Shown here piece by piece: positions 16,634 to 25,962 of a stretch of 64,000 nucleotides of DNA (the stretch's first letter is position 1; every line of letters begins with the position of its first letter). Source of the DNA: Pseudomonas sp. BN102 (GTDB lineage Bacteria; Pseudomonadota; Gammaproteobacteria; Pseudomonadales; Pseudomonadaceae); NCBI RefSeq assembly GCF_029871245.1, contig NZ_SSON01000030.1:62001-126000 (forward strand), given 5' to 3'. A model generated the notes under the pieces. It did not search any database. It saw only the letters and a program-made list of their open reading frames with translations, and was not told the DNA's origin. Both the position numbers and the translations under genes were made by a program.

Positions 16634-18148
16634 TCAGCCGAGGAACAGTTGATAGGCCGGATTGCCGCTCTCATCCCAGTGCGGGTAGCCGATCTCCTCC
16701 AGGGCAGCGTGCACGAGTGCGCGCTCCTCGGCCGGCACCTGCAGGCCGGCGACCACTCGACCGTCGGCGGCGCCGTGGTTGCGGTAGTGGAACATGGTGA
16801 TGTTCCAGCGCCCGCCGAGCTTGTTGAGGAAGTTGAACAGCGCCCCGGGGCGCTCGGGGAACTCGAAGCGGAACACCATCTCGTCACTGATGCGCACGGC
16901 ATGGCCGCCGACCATGTGGCGGATATGCAGTTTGGCCAGCTCGTCGTCGGTCAGGTCGAGCACCGGGAAGCCCTGGCTGCGCAGGTTTTCCACCAACGCT
17001 GCGCGCGGGTCGGTGTCAGGGTGGGTCTGCACGCCGACGAAGATGTGCGCCTCGGCATCGGTGTTGTAGCGGTAATTGAACTCGGTGATCTGGCGCTTGC
17101 CGATGGCCTCGCAGAAGGCCTTGAAGCTGCCCGGCCGCTCGGGGATGGTGACAGCGATGATGGCTTCGCGCTTCTCGCCCAGCTCGGCGCGCTCGGCCAC
17201 ATGGCGCAGGCGGTCGAAGTTGATGTTGGCGCCGGAATCGATGGCTACCAGGGTCTGGTCGCGGGCGCCTTCGCGCTCCACGTAGCGCTTGATCCCGGCC
17301 ACCGCGAGGGCGCCGGCCGGCTCGGTGATGGAGCGGGTGTCGTCGTAGATATCCTTGATCGCCGCGCAGATCTCGTCGGTGCTGACAGTGATGACCTCAT
17401 CGACATGGCGCTTGCAGATATCGAAGGTGTGCTGGCCGATCTGGGCCACGGCGACGCCGTCGGCGAACAGCCCGACCTGGTTCAGCACCACACGTTCGCC
17501 GGCGGCCATGGCGGCCTGCAGGCAGTTGGAGTCGTCCGGCTCGACGCCGATTACCTTCACCTCGGGGCGCAGGTATTTGACGAAGGCGGCGATCCCGGCC
17601 ACCAGGCCGCCGCCGCCCACCGGCACGAAGATGGCGTCCAGGCGGCCCGGGTGCTGGCGCAGGATCTCCATGGCCACGGTGCCCTGGCCGGCGATCACTT
17701 CCGGGTCGTCGTAGGGATGGATGTAGACGAAGCCCTTCTCTTCCACCAGCTTCAACGAATAGGCCAGGGCCTCGGGGAAGGCGTCGCCGTGCAGCACCAC
17801 TTTGCCGCCGCGGGCGCGCACGCCCTGCACCTTGAGATCGGGGGTGGTGCGCGGCATCACGATGGTGGCCTTGATTCCCAGCTCGCGGGCCGCGAGGGCC
17901 ACGCCCTGGGCATGGTTGCCGGCCGAGGCGGTGACCACGCCGCGGGCCAGTTCCTCGGGGGACAGCTGGGCAATCTTGTTGTAGGCGCCGCGAATCTTGA
18001 AGGAATAGACCGGCTGCAGGTCCTCGCGTTTGAGGAGGATCTGGTTGCCCAGGCGTTCGGTGAGCTGGCGGGCGGGCTGCAGGGGCGTTTCCACCGCGAC
18101 GTCGTAAACGCGCGAGGTCAGGGTCTTCTTCACATATTCTTCGAGCAT
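16634..18148 (-). CDS. ilvA: Threonine ammonia-lyase, biosynthetic
   Basis: PLP enzyme converting threonine to 2-oxobutanoate, the first step toward isoleucine. The catalytic domain has the PLP Lys in [13 protein letters not shown] and the glycine loop [11 protein letters not shown]; two ACT-like regulatory domains in the C-terminal third ([15 protein letters not shown] and [15 protein letters not shown]) bind isoleucine and valine in relatives. ATG at 18148 gives a 504-residue protein starting [23 protein letters not shown], matching pseudomonad orthologs as I remember them; an ATG at 18169 would add seven residues. Divergent from rpiA. Confidence 0.95.
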   Translation of the reverse strand: MLEEYVKKTLTSRVYDVAVETPLQPARQLTERLGNQILLKREDLQPVYSFKIRGAYNKIAQLSPEELARGVVTASAGNHAQGVALAARELGIKATIVMPRTTPDLKVQGVRARGGKVVLHGDAFPEALAYSLKLVEEKGFVYIHPYDDPEVIAGQGTVAMEILRQHPGRLDAIFVPVGGGGLVAGIAAFVKYLRPEVKVIGVEPDDSNCLQAAMAAGERVVLNQVGLFADGVAVAQIGQHTFDICKRHVDEVITVSTDEICAAIKDIYDDTRSITEPAGALAVAGIKRYVEREGARDQTLVAIDSGANINFDRLRHVAERAELGEKREAIIAVTIPERPGSFKAFCEAIGKRQITEFNYRYNTDAEAHIFVGVQTHPDTDPRAALVENLRSQGFPVLDLTDDELAKLHIRHMVGGHAVRISDEMVFRFEFPERPGALFNFLNKLGGRWNITMFHYRNHGAADGRVVAGLQVPAEERALVHAALEEIGYPHWDESGNPAYQLFLG

Positions 18149-18280
18149 CTGGGCTTCACTGGCGGGCATTTCGCGGGATGGGCGGAGTCTACCCCAGGGA
18201 TTCGTCGGGCGACCACATGGATTGCGGGCTTTAGCGGCTATAATCCGCGCCCTCGACACTCCTCCATTCGGACCCCCAGC

Positions 18281-18952
18281 ATGACCCAGGACCAGCTCAA
18301 GCAGGCCGTTGCCCAGGCCGCCATCGACTTCATCCTCCCCAGGCTCGATGAGAAGAGCATCGTTGGCGTAGGCACCGGCTCCACCGCGAATTTCTTCATC
18401 GATCTGCTGGCCAAGCACAAGATGGCCTTCGATGGCGCCGTGGCCAGCTCCGAAGCTACCGCCCAGCGCCTGAAGGGCCACGGCATCCCGGTGTACGACC
18501 TGAATAGCGTCAGCGACCTCGAGTTCTATGTGGACGGCGCTGACGAGAGCAACGAGCGTCTCGAACTGATCAAGGGCGGCGGCGCCGCGCTGACCCGCGA
18601 GAAGATAGTCGCGGCCGTGGCCAAGACCTTCATCTGCATCGCCGACGAGAGCAAGCTGGTGCCGCTGCTCGGCGCCTTCCCGCTGCCGGTGGAAGTCATC
18701 CCCATGGCCCGCAGCCACGTGGCCCGCCAGCTGGTGAAGCTGGGCGGCGACCCGGTCTACCGCGAAGGCGTGCTGACCGACAACGGCAACATCATCCTCG
18801 ACGTGCACAACATGCTCATCGACAGCCCGGTACAACTGGAAGCGCAGATCAACAACATCGTCGGCGTAGTCACCAACGGCCTGTTCGCCGCCCGCCCGGC
18901 CGACCTGCTGCTGCTCGGCACCAAGGACGGCGTGAAGAGCATCAGCCTCTGA
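18281..18952 (+). CDS. rpiA: Ribose-5-phosphate isomerase A
   Basis: Interconverts ribose-5-phosphate and ribulose-5-phosphate in the pentose phosphate pathway. 223 residues, near the E. coli length. Motifs: [14 protein letters not shown] (phosphate loop), [20 protein letters not shown] with catalytic Asp, and [12 protein letters not shown] with catalytic Lys. Ends [11 protein letters not shown]. Divergent from ilvA with about 130 bases between them; the spacer has no clear Shine-Dalgarno close to the ATG. Confidence 0.97.
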   Translation: MTQDQLKQAVAQAAIDFILPRLDEKSIVGVGTGSTANFFIDLLAKHKMAFDGAVASSEATAQRLKGHGIPVYDLNSVSDLEFYVDGADESNERLELIKGGGAALTREKIVAAVAKTFICIADESKLVPLLGAFPLPVEVIPMARSHVARQLVKLGGDPVYREGVLTDNGNIILDVHNMLIDSPVQLEAQINNIVGVVTNGLFAARPADLLLLGTKDGVKSISL

Positions 18953-18999
18953 CGCTGCCTGCCTCCCGGCTTTGCGGAAAACGTCTAGATTTTATGGCT

Positions 19000-19021
19000 A
19001 CGGCGCCACATGCGGCGCCGT
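19000..19021 (+). other. Hairpin in the leader of the YegP-like gene
   Basis: Perfect 8-bp stem ACGGCGCC/GGCGCCGT with a 6-base loop between rpiA and the next gene. No T-run follows, so it is more likely a transcript-stabilising hairpin than a terminator. Confidence 0.4.
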
Positions 19022-19049
19022 CTTCCGCCACAGAATCAGGAGAAACCCC

Positions 19050-19382
19050 ATGGCCGGGAAATTCCATTTGAAGAAGGCCAACGATGGCCAGTTCCACTTC
19101 AACCTGAACGCCGGCAACGGCGAGACCATCCTCACCAGCGAACTGTACAAGGCCAAGGATTCCGCCTTGAACGGCATCGACTCGGTGCGCAAGAACGCCA
19201 TTCGCGAAGGCGCCTTCGAAAGCAAGACCGCCAGCAACGGCAAGTTCTACTTCGTGCTCAAGGCCGGCAACGGCCAGGTCATCGGCCAGAGCCAGATGTA
19301 CGCCAGCGCCGACAGCGCCATCGCGGGCATCCAGTCGGTGAAGAACAATGCCCCGAACGCCACCCTCGACGACGACAGCTGA
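19050..19382 (+). CDS. YegP-like protein with two DUF1508 repeats
   Basis: 110 residues, the same length as E. coli YegP. It consists of two tandem copies of the DUF1508 unit: GKFHLKKANDGQFHFNLNAGNGETI (about 3-27) and GKFYFVLKAGNGQVIGQSQMY (about 64-84), each followed by a helix with A...GI.SV..NA. The strong ribosome binding site CAGGAG precedes the ATG. Its stop abuts the stop of the convergent carP-like gene with no spacer. Function unknown; thought to be a small stress-associated cytoplasmic protein. Confidence 0.9.
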   Translation: MAGKFHLKKANDGQFHFNLNAGNGETILTSELYKAKDSALNGIDSVRKNAIREGAFESKTASNGKFYFVLKAGNGQVIGQSQMYASADSAIAGIQSVKNNAPNATLDDDS

Positions 19383-20306
19383 TCAGTCGCGGGGCTGTTT
19401 GCGGAACGCGTAGAACAGGTTCGGCTCGCTGACCAGGTAGAGGTTCCCCTCGTTGTCCATGGCCACCCCCTCGGCCTGCGGCACCGCGCGCTGCAGGCCA
19501 TGCATGCCGCGCAGCAGCGACAGGGTGCTGATCGGCCGGCCATCGGCGTTCAGCTCCAGCACCAGCCTGGATTCGTCCGACAGCGCCAGCAGGTGGCCGC
19601 TGCGGTCGTCGTATTGCAGGCTGGAGAGGTCGCGAAGGAAGAGCCGGGCATCGCGTTTGGGATCGTCCACCACATGCACGGCGAACGGCTTGTCCGGGTT
19701 GGTGTGGGGGAAGCCGTGGATCTCGTAGATACGCACCGGATCGCGCTCCTTGGCCACGAACAGCCGTTGCCCGGCCGTGTCGTAGGCCAGCCCCTCGAAG
19801 CCCTTGTTGCCGGAAAGGCCAATGCTCAGGGACAGCTGCTGGGCTTCGTCGGCATCGATGGACGTGGTGTTCTCATCCAGGCGCACCTTGATCAGGCGCT
19901 GCAGGCGCTCGTCGGTGATGACGTAGACGCCCTTGCTGATGTACTCGATGGCCTCGGGATCGCCGAAGCCCACCAGCGGGATGCGGCGAATCAGGTGGCC
20001 GTCCAGGGACAGCTCGATGAGCTCCGGGCGCTGGTTGGTGACGGTGAAGAGACTGTGGCGGTCCGGATCATAGGTCAGGGCGGAAACATCGTCCGACAGG
20101 CCTTCGATGGGTTTGGCCTCGATGACTACCTGGTAGTCGGGCAGCCAGATGGAACGCTCCCGCCACTCCGACGCATGGCGCCATTCTTGCAGGTTGAAGA
20201 AGCCCCGCTCGAACAACCGGAACTGCTGGGCGGCGACGCCAAGCAGCACCAGCACCAGGAGCAGGAGAGCGACGACCAGCCGCCACGGGGTCAGAAGTGA
20301 ACGCAT
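19383..20306 (-). CDS. carP: CarP-like SdiA-regulated beta-propeller protein
   Basis: 307 residues. A single N-terminal membrane anchor or uncleaved signal (LVVALLLLVLVLLGVAA) is followed by an SdiA-regulated beta-propeller domain with repeated blade motifs (SALTYDPDRHSLFTVTN, NKGFEGLAYD, SLQYDDRSGHLLALSDES) and the closing AEGVAMDNEGNLYLVSEPNLFYAF. Position beside rpiA and the yegP-like gene matches P. aeruginosa CarP (PA0327, calcium-regulated beta-propeller). A TTAAG-N6-TTCAG site 59-74 bases upstream fits control by CarR/BqsR. A paralog is at 29173. Probably periplasmic-facing and tied to calcium homeostasis and stress (established for CarP, inferred here). Confidence 0.82.
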   Translation of the reverse strand: MRSLLTPWRLVVALLLLVLVLLGVAAQQFRLFERGFFNLQEWRHASEWRERSIWLPDYQVVIEAKPIEGLSDDVSALTYDPDRHSLFTVTNQRPELIELSLDGHLIRRIPLVGFGDPEAIEYISKGVYVITDERLQRLIKVRLDENTTSIDADEAQQLSLSIGLSGNKGFEGLAYDTAGQRLFVAKERDPVRIYEIHGFPHTNPDKPFAVHVVDDPKRDARLFLRDLSSLQYDDRSGHLLALSDESRLVLELNADGRPISTLSLLRGMHGLQRAVPQAEGVAMDNEGNLYLVSEPNLFYAFRKQPRD

Positions 20307-20364
20307 CGACAGGGACTCAGGAGATCAGGGCGCGACGAGGATACAGAGCGCGCGGGACTTCTAC

Positions 20365-20380
20365 CTGAATTGAAGCTTAA
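20365..20380 (-). promoter_or_regulatory. CarR/BqsR-type box upstream of carP
   Basis: Read on the minus strand: TTAAG, six bases, TTCAG. The published BqsR (CarR) target is the tandem TTAAG-N6-TTAAG; here the second half-site has one mismatch. It lies 59-74 bases before the carP start and 45-60 before the divergent AraC-type gene, so it could affect both. Confidence 0.55.
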
Positions 20381-20424
20381 CACCCGGAAACCGGACATCT
20401 CGGGCGTTACAAAAGGGGACGGAA

Positions 20425-21441
20425 ATGGCCACTGCACTGCTACCGGAAGAGCGCGCGCTCACCACCTTGCATACCATTGCCCTGGCGGTGGCGACTCTGG
20501 CCAGCAGCGGCATTCCCCGCGAGTGCCTGCTGGAGGGAAGCGGCGTCGCTTGCGCCGACCTCGATACCCCCGACAAGCTGATCAGCCATGCCCAGGAACT
20601 GCGCGTCTTCGCCAATGCCCTGACCTGCACCCAGGACCCGGCCCTCGGCCTGTCCCTCGGCCTGCGCATGCATGTCTCAGCCTACGGCATCCTCGGCTAC
20701 ACCATGCTCGCCAGCCGCACCCTGCGCGATGCCCTGACCCTGGCCCTGGGTCATTCGGCACTGCTCGGCACCTACTTCAAGCTGAGCCTGGAAGAGGACG
20801 GAGAAGAGGCGCGCCTGGTGGCCGGTGGCTACCGCTACGCACCGGAACTGACGGTATTCAACAGCGAGCTCTGCCTGACATCGCTGCTGACCGTGGTGAA
20901 GGACCTTCTGGGCATGGCCATAGGCCCGACGCGGGTCTGCCTGTCCTACCGACCACCGCTGCATGCCGCCGGCTACGAACAGCTGCTGGGTTGCCCGGTG
21001 GAATTCGGCGCCTCGCGCAATGCCCTCTGCTTCGACGCCGGGCTGCTCGACCACTCCCTGCCCCTGGCAGACCCGGTGACCTGCCACTATGGCCTGCAGC
21101 AATGCCTGAAACTGGACGCCCAGCTCAACAGCCGCCACGACGTGCTCGACCAGATCCGTCAGCACCTGGCCGGCAACCTGCGCGAGGCCCGCGACCTGGA
21201 CAGCGTGGCGCGCCAGCTGCACCGGTCCGAGCGAACCCTGCGCCGCCACCTGCAGCAGCTGAACACCAGCTTCCAGCGCCTGTTGGACGAAGTGCGCTAC
21301 GACAAGGCGCGCCAGCTGCTGACCCAGACCGACCTGCCCATCTACCTGATCGCCGAGCAGTTGGGCTACAGCGAGACCGCCAGCTTCCGCCACGCCTTCC
21401 AGCGCTGGAGCGGGCAGTCGCCGAGCCTGTATCGGCGCTAG
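20425..21441 (+). CDS. AraC-family transcriptional regulator (OruR/ArgR-like layout)
   Basis: 338 residues. The N-terminal 200 residues match the arabinose-binding-like domain of this AraC subclass (GLRMHVSAYGILGYTMLAS is a typical stretch). Two helix-turn-helix motifs lie at the C-terminus: DLDSVARQLHRSERTLRRHLQ (about 259-279) and IYLIAEQLGYSETASFRHAFQRW with the conserved end SPSLYRR. GGGGACGG lies upstream of the ATG. Located between carP and the polyamine-type ABC operon, where from memory PAO1 has no regulator, so it is a good candidate for controlling the acetylpolyamine module (inference). Confidence 0.9.
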   Translation: MATALLPEERALTTLHTIALAVATLASSGIPRECLLEGSGVACADLDTPDKLISHAQELRVFANALTCTQDPALGLSLGLRMHVSAYGILGYTMLASRTLRDALTLALGHSALLGTYFKLSLEEDGEEARLVAGGYRYAPELTVFNSELCLTSLLTVVKDLLGMAIGPTRVCLSYRPPLHAAGYEQLLGCPVEFGASRNALCFDAGLLDHSLPLADPVTCHYGLQQCLKLDAQLNSRHDVLDQIRQHLAGNLREARDLDSVARQLHRSERTLRRHLQQLNTSFQRLLDEVRYDKARQLLTQTDLPIYLIAEQLGYSETASFRHAFQRWSGQSPSLYRR

Positions 21442-21462
21442 CCATCTCCCCGAACTGCTCTT

Positions 21463-21562
21463 CTGTGGGGGCGATTTCAATCGCTGAGCAGACCGCAGGT
21501 CTGCCCATCGACACTCCAAGGGGCAGCTTCGCTGCCCTTAGCGAATGAATTCGCCCCCACAG
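21463..21562. repeat. Dispersed palindromic repeat, family A, copy 3 with variant left arm
   Basis: The left arm is CTGTGGGGGCGATTTCAATCGC instead of the usual GCGAATTCATTCGC; the right arm is the standard GCGAATGAATTCGCCCCCAC. The centre includes GACCGCAGGTCTGCC and GGGCAGC...GCTGCCC. Lies between the AraC gene and the ABC operon. Confidence 0.83.
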
Positions 21563-21600
21563 GTGTTTCCCGTCCTCTCTGCAAACTTCACCACGGTTTA

Positions 21601-21671
21601 CAACTTGGCCGAAAATATCTCCTTTTGACCTGATCTATCGTTCTGCACCTACTAGGCTGCTGACAGAATCG
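21601..21671 (+). promoter_or_regulatory. Conserved regulatory block upstream of the ABC importer operon
   Basis: Contains TTGGCC-N14-TTGACC-N10-TTCTGC-N13-CTGACAGAATCG. The same four words with exactly the same spacings occur at 25743-25813 upstream of the APC permease (45 of 71 bases identical, no gaps). It ends 75 bases before the ATP-binding gene. TTGACC could be a -35 element, but no convincing -10 is found at 16-19 bases in either copy, so the block may be an activator or repressor site. The rest of 21442-21746 holds the family A repeat and AT-rich leader. Confidence 0.7.
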
Positions 21672-21746
21672 GGATAAACAAGGGCCGCTTCACCAGCAGA
21701 AAAATAAAAGCCCAATAAAAACAAATCCTTAGAGCTTGTGATCAGC

Positions 21747-22796
21747 ATGACCAGCGCGATCAGTGTCGACCGTGTTTGCATGGAGTTCGGTGATCCGGGG
21801 CAGGGCGTGAAGGCCCTCGACGATGTTTCCCTGGAAATCCGCGCCAACGAGTTCTTCACCCTCCTCGGCCCGTCCGGCTGTGGCAAGACCACCCTGTTGC
21901 GGCTCATCGCCGGCTTCGAGCAGCCCAGCTCGGGGGCCATCCGCCTCTATGGCGAGCCCATGCAGGGCCTGCCGCCGTTCCGCAGGCCGGTCAACACCGT
22001 GTTCCAGAGCTACGCCCTGTTCCCCCATATGACGGTGGCGCAGAACATCGCCTTCGGCCTGGAAATGCGCGGCCTGGCCCGCGACGAGATCGAGCGCACG
22101 GTGCAGCGCATGCTGGAGCTGGTGAAGCTGCCGGACGTCGGCCGGCGCCGCGCCGACCAGCTCTCCGGCGGCCAGCAACAGCGCATCGCCCTGGCCCGCG
22201 CCCTGGCCAACCAGCCCAAGGTGCTGCTGCTCGACGAATCCCTCTCGGCGCTCGACCAGAAGCTGCGCAAGGACATGCAGATCGAACTCAAGCGCCTGCA
22301 GCACGAGACCGGCATCACCTTCATCTTTGTCACCCACGACCAGGAAGAAGCCCTGACGATGTCCGACCGCATCGCGGTCATGAACCGTGGCCGCATCCTC
22401 CAGGTCGGCACGCCGACGGAAATCTACGAGGCGCCGCTGAACCGCACGGTGGCGGACTTCATCGGCGAGACCAACTTCCTCGAGGGCGAGGCCCTGGAGC
22501 GTGGCGTGCTGCTGCCCGACGGCCAACTGCTCAGCGCCTTCAGCCCCAGGCGCGGCGCCGTCACCTTGGCGATCCGCCCGGAACGCACCAGCCTCGACGA
22601 GCAGGGCAACCTCGCCGGCGAAGTCGAGAACGTGGTCTATGTCGGCACCGACACCGTCTACCACCTCACAATCGCCGGGCAGAGCGGCTTCCGCGTGCGC
22701 CAGCAGAATCGCAACGGCGCACTGAACGCCTACGCCGCCGGCGAGAAGGTGCGGGTGCAGGTGCCCAGCGAAGCCATCCGGGTCCTGGCCGAATGA
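21747..22796 (+). CDS. PotA-type ABC transporter ATP-binding protein
   Basis: 349-residue ATPase of a spermidine/putrescine-class importer. Walker [10 protein letters not shown] at residues 41-49, Q-loop in [13 protein letters not shown], signature LSGGQQQR, Walker [15 protein letters not shown]-loop FVTHDQEEA; the C-terminal 110 residues form a TOBE-type domain ([13 protein letters not shown]). Note Asp-Glu-Ser instead of Asp-Glu-Pro after Walker B. ATG at 21747 ([10 protein letters not shown]) preferred over GTG at 21738. First gene of a four-gene operon with four-base overlaps to the next two; co-localised with acetylpolyamine amidohydrolase. Confidence 0.92.
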   Translation: MTSAISVDRVCMEFGDPGQGVKALDDVSLEIRANEFFTLLGPSGCGKTTLLRLIAGFEQPSSGAIRLYGEPMQGLPPFRRPVNTVFQSYALFPHMTVAQNIAFGLEMRGLARDEIERTVQRMLELVKLPDVGRRRADQLSGGQQQRIALARALANQPKVLLLDESLSALDQKLRKDMQIELKRLQHETGITFIFVTHDQEEALTMSDRIAVMNRGRILQVGTPTEIYEAPLNRTVADFIGETNFLEGEALERGVLLPDGQLLSAFSPRRGAVTLAIRPERTSLDEQGNLAGEVENVVYVGTDTVYHLTIAGQSGFRVRQQNRNGALNAYAAGEKVRVQVPSEAIRVLAE

Positions 22797-23707
22797 GCAC
22801 CCTGCGCGCCCAGGCTGAACGCCGCCAGCTGCGCCGGCGCCTGCTGCTCACCAGCCCGGCCATGCTCGCCCTGCTGGTGTTCCTGGTGCTGCCGCTGGGG
22901 ATCATGTTCCTGGTCTCGGTGCTCGCACCCGGCGACTACGGCGGCGTGAAGTGGGACCAGTACTCGCTGGAGGCCTACATCAACTTCCTCTACGAGCGCG
23001 ACCTGGACGATAGCCTGGTGTTCAATACCGACTACCTGCAGATCTTCCAGCGTTCCTTCTGGCTCTCGGTACTGACCACCTTCGGCTGCCTGCTGATCGG
23101 CTTCCCCACCGCGCTCTACCTGGCGCTGCAAAGCGAGCGCAAACGCAACCTGCTGCTGTTCCTGGTCACAGTACCCTTCTGGACCAACCTGCTGGTGCGG
23201 GTCTACGCCTGGATTCTGTTGCTGCGCAACGGCGGCCTGGTGGACAGCGGCCTCGGCGTGTTCGGCCTCTCCGACGGCGCGCTGGGCCTGCTCTACACGG
23301 ATGTGGCAGTGGTGATCGGCCTGCTCTACACCTTCCTGCCCTTCATGGTGCTGCCCATCTACACCAGCCTGGAGAAACTCGACTGGCGCCTGGTGGAAGC
23401 GGCCTTCGACCTGGGCGCCAACCGCTTCCAGGCCCTGCGCCGGGTGATCGTGCCGCTGGCCATGCCGGGCATAGTGGCCGGCGCCATCCTGGTGTTCATC
23501 CCCTCGCTCGGCAACTACATCATCCCCGAGCTGCTGGGGGGCGGTAAGGCGCTGATGATAGGCAACCTTATCCAGCTGCAGTTCGGCGCCTCGCACAACT
23601 GGCCGCTGGGCGCGGCGCTGTCCTTCGCCCTGCTCGGTTTCGTGCTGCTGGCGATGCTCCTCTACAGCCTGCGCTTCAAGCAGCCCACCGCCGGGGGCCA
23701 CCCATGA
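22793..23707 (+). CDS. PotB-type ABC permease
   Basis: 304-residue inner-membrane subunit with about six membrane helices. The EAA loop is [29 protein letters not shown] (about residues 200-228), the ATPase docking site. A sizeable periplasmic loop (about 40-85) follows the first helix, as in PotB/PotH. Its ATG overlaps the stop of the ATPase gene (ATGA), and its stop overlaps the next gene in the same way, so all three are translationally coupled. Confidence 0.92.
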   Translation: MSTLRAQAERRQLRRRLLLTSPAMLALLVFLVLPLGIMFLVSVLAPGDYGGVKWDQYSLEAYINFLYERDLDDSLVFNTDYLQIFQRSFWLSVLTTFGCLLIGFPTALYLALQSERKRNLLLFLVTVPFWTNLLVRVYAWILLLRNGGLVDSGLGVFGLSDGALGLLYTDVAVVIGLLYTFLPFMVLPIYTSLEKLDWRLVEAAFDLGANRFQALRRVIVPLAMPGIVAGAILVFIPSLGNYIIPELLGGGKALMIGNLIQLQFGASHNWPLGAALSFALLGFVLLAMLLYSLRFKQPTAGGHP

Positions 23708-24492
23708 ACCTGCACAACCCGCTCTGGCGCTTCACCGGCGTACGCCCCACCGCCTGGCTGTTCTTCGCCTTCCTCTATGTACCGATCCTGGTGCTGGTGG
23801 CGCTGAGCTTCAACGGCGGACAGTCGGCGACCATCTGGGAGAGCTTCAGCCTCAAGTGGTACGCGGTGGTGGCCAACGACCCGGAGATCGTCCGCGCGGC
23901 GAAGAACTCGCTGATAGTCGCCACCTTCGCCACCCTGATCGCCACCTCCCTGGCCACCCTCGCGGCGCTCGGCATGCGCGGCCGCGCCTTTCGTGGCCAG
24001 ACGCTGATGAACGGGGTGCTCGGCCTGCCGCTGCTGGTGCCGGAGATCGTCACGGCGGTGGCCACCCTGATGTTCTTCGCCTTCATCGGCCTGAAGCTCT
24101 CGCTCTTCACCATCCTCATCGCCCACGTGGTGTTCTGCATCCCCTTCGCCTACCTGCCGATCCGCGCCCGGCTGGAAGGCATGGACCCGCGTCTGGCCGA
24201 AGCCGCCGCCGACCTCTATGCCTCCCCCTGGAAGGCCTTCTGGAAGGTGACCTTCCCGCTGCTGACGCCCGGCATCCTGTCCGGCGCCATGCTCGCCTTC
24301 ATCATCTCGATGGACGACTTCGTCATCACCTACTTCGTCGCCGGGGCCGGCGCCACCACCCTGCCGGTGTACATCTTCAGCTCGATACGGATGGGCATTT
24401 CGCCGAAGATCAACGCCATCTCCTCGATAATCCTCGTGATTTCAATAGCCTTCGTTGCATTGTCCTACTACGTCGGGCAGCGCAAGCGCTGA
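23704..24492 (+). CDS. PotC-type ABC permease
   Basis: 262-residue second permease subunit with six membrane helices. The EAA motif is EAAADLYASPWKAFWKVTFPLLTPGILSG, followed by AFIISMDDFVITYFVAG, characteristic of PotC/PotI. Start overlaps the PotB-type stop by four bases. The solute-binding gene follows after 28 bases. Confidence 0.92.
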   Translation: MNLHNPLWRFTGVRPTAWLFFAFLYVPILVLVALSFNGGQSATIWESFSLKWYAVVANDPEIVRAAKNSLIVATFATLIATSLATLAALGMRGRAFRGQTLMNGVLGLPLLVPEIVTAVATLMFFAFIGLKLSLFTILIAHVVFCIPFAYLPIRARLEGMDPRLAEAAADLYASPWKAFWKVTFPLLTPGILSGAMLAFIISMDDFVITYFVAGAGATTLPVYIFSSIRMGISPKINAISSIILVISIAFVALSYYVGQRKR

Positions 24493-24520
24493 CCCGCCAC
24501 GACCAGCAAGGAGCTTGACC

Positions 24521-25564
24521 ATGACCCGTCGTACACCGCTCGCGCTTGCCATCCTGCTTGCCACCGGCCTGGCCGGTTCCGCCCAGGCTGCAGGCACCCT
24601 GCATTTCGCCAACTGGTCGGACTACTACCCGCCGGAGCTGTTGAAGAAGTTCGAGCAGGACACCGGCATCAAGGCCACCCTGGACGCCTACGACAGCAAC
24701 GAGACCCTGCTGGCCAAGCTCAAGGCCGGCGGTGGCGCCTATGACGTGGTGGTGCCGTCGGACAGTTTCATCCAGATCATGGCCGGCGACGGCCTGTTGC
24801 AGAAGCTGGACAAGAGCAAGCTGCCCAACCTGAAGAACCTCAAGCCCAACTTCCAGACCCTGGGCTTCGACCCCGGCCACGACTACAGCGTGCCCTACCT
24901 CTGGGGCACCACCGGCTACAGCTACGACAGCAAGCAGGTGCCCGGCGGCAAGCTGGACGAGAGCTGGAAGCCCTTCTTCGCGCCGCCGGCCGAGCTGAAG
25001 GGCAAGGTGGTGGCGCTGAACTCGATCGAAGACCTGTACATCGCCGCGTCCCACTACCTGTCCATCGACCAGTGCACCGAGGACCCGAAGGACGCGAAGA
25101 AGATCCAGGACCTGCTGCTGGCGCAAAAACCGCTGCTCGCCATGTACAACAGCGATGGCACCATCGAGCGCATGGCCGCCGGCGAAGTGGCCATGCACCA
25201 GCAGTGGAACGGCGCATTCCACCGCGCCCACGCCCAGCGCGACAGCCTGGTCTACGTCTATCCGAAGGAAGGCATCCACGTCTTCATCGATAACCTGGTG
25301 ATCCCTAAGGACGCGGTGAACGTCAAGGAAGCCCACGCCTTCATCAACTGGATGATGCTGCCGGAGAACATCGCCGCCGCCTCCAACTTCGCCAAGTACA
25401 ACAACGCCATCGAGGGCTCGGACAAGTTCATGGAGAAGGAGCTGTTCGACGACCCGGCCATCAACACCCCGCAAGACAAGCTGGGCCGCCTCAAGACCTT
25501 CAAGCTCTGCTCGCCCAAGGCCCTGAACCTGCGCAGCAAGGTGTGGACCAAGCTGAAGAAATAA
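24521..25564 (+). CDS. PotD/PotF-type polyamine (or acetylpolyamine) binding protein
   Basis: 347-residue periplasmic binding protein; the signal peptide is cleaved near AGSAQA (about residue 22). The mature protein begins AAGTLHFANWSDYYPPELLKKFEQDTGI, the hallmark of polyamine-binding proteins, and later has DAYDSNETLLAKL, VPYLWGTTGYSYD and FIDNLVIPKDAVN. AAGGAG precedes the ATG. Last gene of the importer operon, with a strong terminator behind. Because an acetylpolyamine amidohydrolase follows at 27500, acetylated polyamines are a plausible ligand; this is an inference from context. Confidence 0.9.
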   Translation: MTRRTPLALAILLATGLAGSAQAAGTLHFANWSDYYPPELLKKFEQDTGIKATLDAYDSNETLLAKLKAGGGAYDVVVPSDSFIQIMAGDGLLQKLDKSKLPNLKNLKPNFQTLGFDPGHDYSVPYLWGTTGYSYDSKQVPGGKLDESWKPFFAPPAELKGKVVALNSIEDLYIAASHYLSIDQCTEDPKDAKKIQDLLLAQKPLLAMYNSDGTIERMAAGEVAMHQQWNGAFHRAHAQRDSLVYVYPKEGIHVFIDNLVIPKDAVNVKEAHAFINWMMLPENIAAASNFAKYNNAIEGSDKFMEKELFDDPAINTPQDKLGRLKTFKLCSPKALNLRSKVWTKLKK

Positions 25565-25575
25565 TCAGGGAGCTT

Positions 25576-25618
25576 GCGAAACCCATCTAACCATCGCTGA
25601 TGGGTTTCGCTTCGCTCT
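25576..25618 (+). terminator. Terminator of the ABC importer operon
   Basis: Perfect 12-bp stem GCGAAACCCATC/GATGGGTTTCGC with an 11-base loop, 12 bases after the stop, followed by TTCGCTCT. Confidence 0.75.
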
Positions 25619-25661
25619 AGCGGAACGCCGCCCGCCACATCCACAAAGCCGACCAGACCCA

Positions 25662-25725
25662 GAAGGGTGCGCCGCGCGCACCAGCCGGATCGCGCGGAAA
25701 TCACGGTGCGCACGGCGCACCCTAC
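25662..25725. repeat. Dispersed inverted repeat, family B copy 2
   Basis: GAAGGGTGCGCCGCGCGCACC at the left and GGTGCGCACGGCGCACCCTAC at the right, about 64 bp. Together with the regulatory block at 25743 it fills the first half of the 510-base gap before the APC permease. Confidence 0.78.
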
Positions 25726-25742
25726 CCCATCAACCGGCCATT

Positions 25743-25813
25743 GAAGTTGGCCATCTTGATCCCTTTTTGACCCTTTGCGGGGTTCTGCCCCCGGTATTCC
25801 ACTGACAGAATCG
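25743..25813 (+). promoter_or_regulatory. Conserved regulatory block upstream of the APC permease
   Basis: Second copy of the block at 21601: TTGGCC (25747), TTGACC (25767), TTCTGC (25783) and CTGACAGAATCG (25802), each at the same relative position as in the first copy. It ends 261 bases before the permease start, so the transcript would have a long leader. Suggests common regulation of the ABC operon and the permease-amidohydrolase unit. Confidence 0.7.
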
Positions 25814-25881
25814 AAGCGCATGCAACTAGCGGGCGCCCCACAGACGGGTGCCGATCCAACAAGAACAATGGCTAGAGAGAT

Positions 25882-25962
25882 ATGAAGATGTCCCGTGCGC
25901 TTGCGCTTCACACCGTTCTTCCTCCGTCCTTCCAGCGGACACCCCGCCTCCACCCTGACTGA
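25882..25962 (+). other. Possible 26-codon upstream reading frame in the permease leader
   Basis: ATG at 25882 behind GAGAGAT opens a frame of 26 codons (beginning MKMSRALALH) ending at TGA 25960-25962, about 110 bases before the permease ATG. A GC hairpin (GCGCCGC/GCGGCGC, 26035-26051) stands between it and the permease ribosome binding site. A leader-peptide arrangement is possible, but coding content is weak and there is no known relative. Confidence 0.2.
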
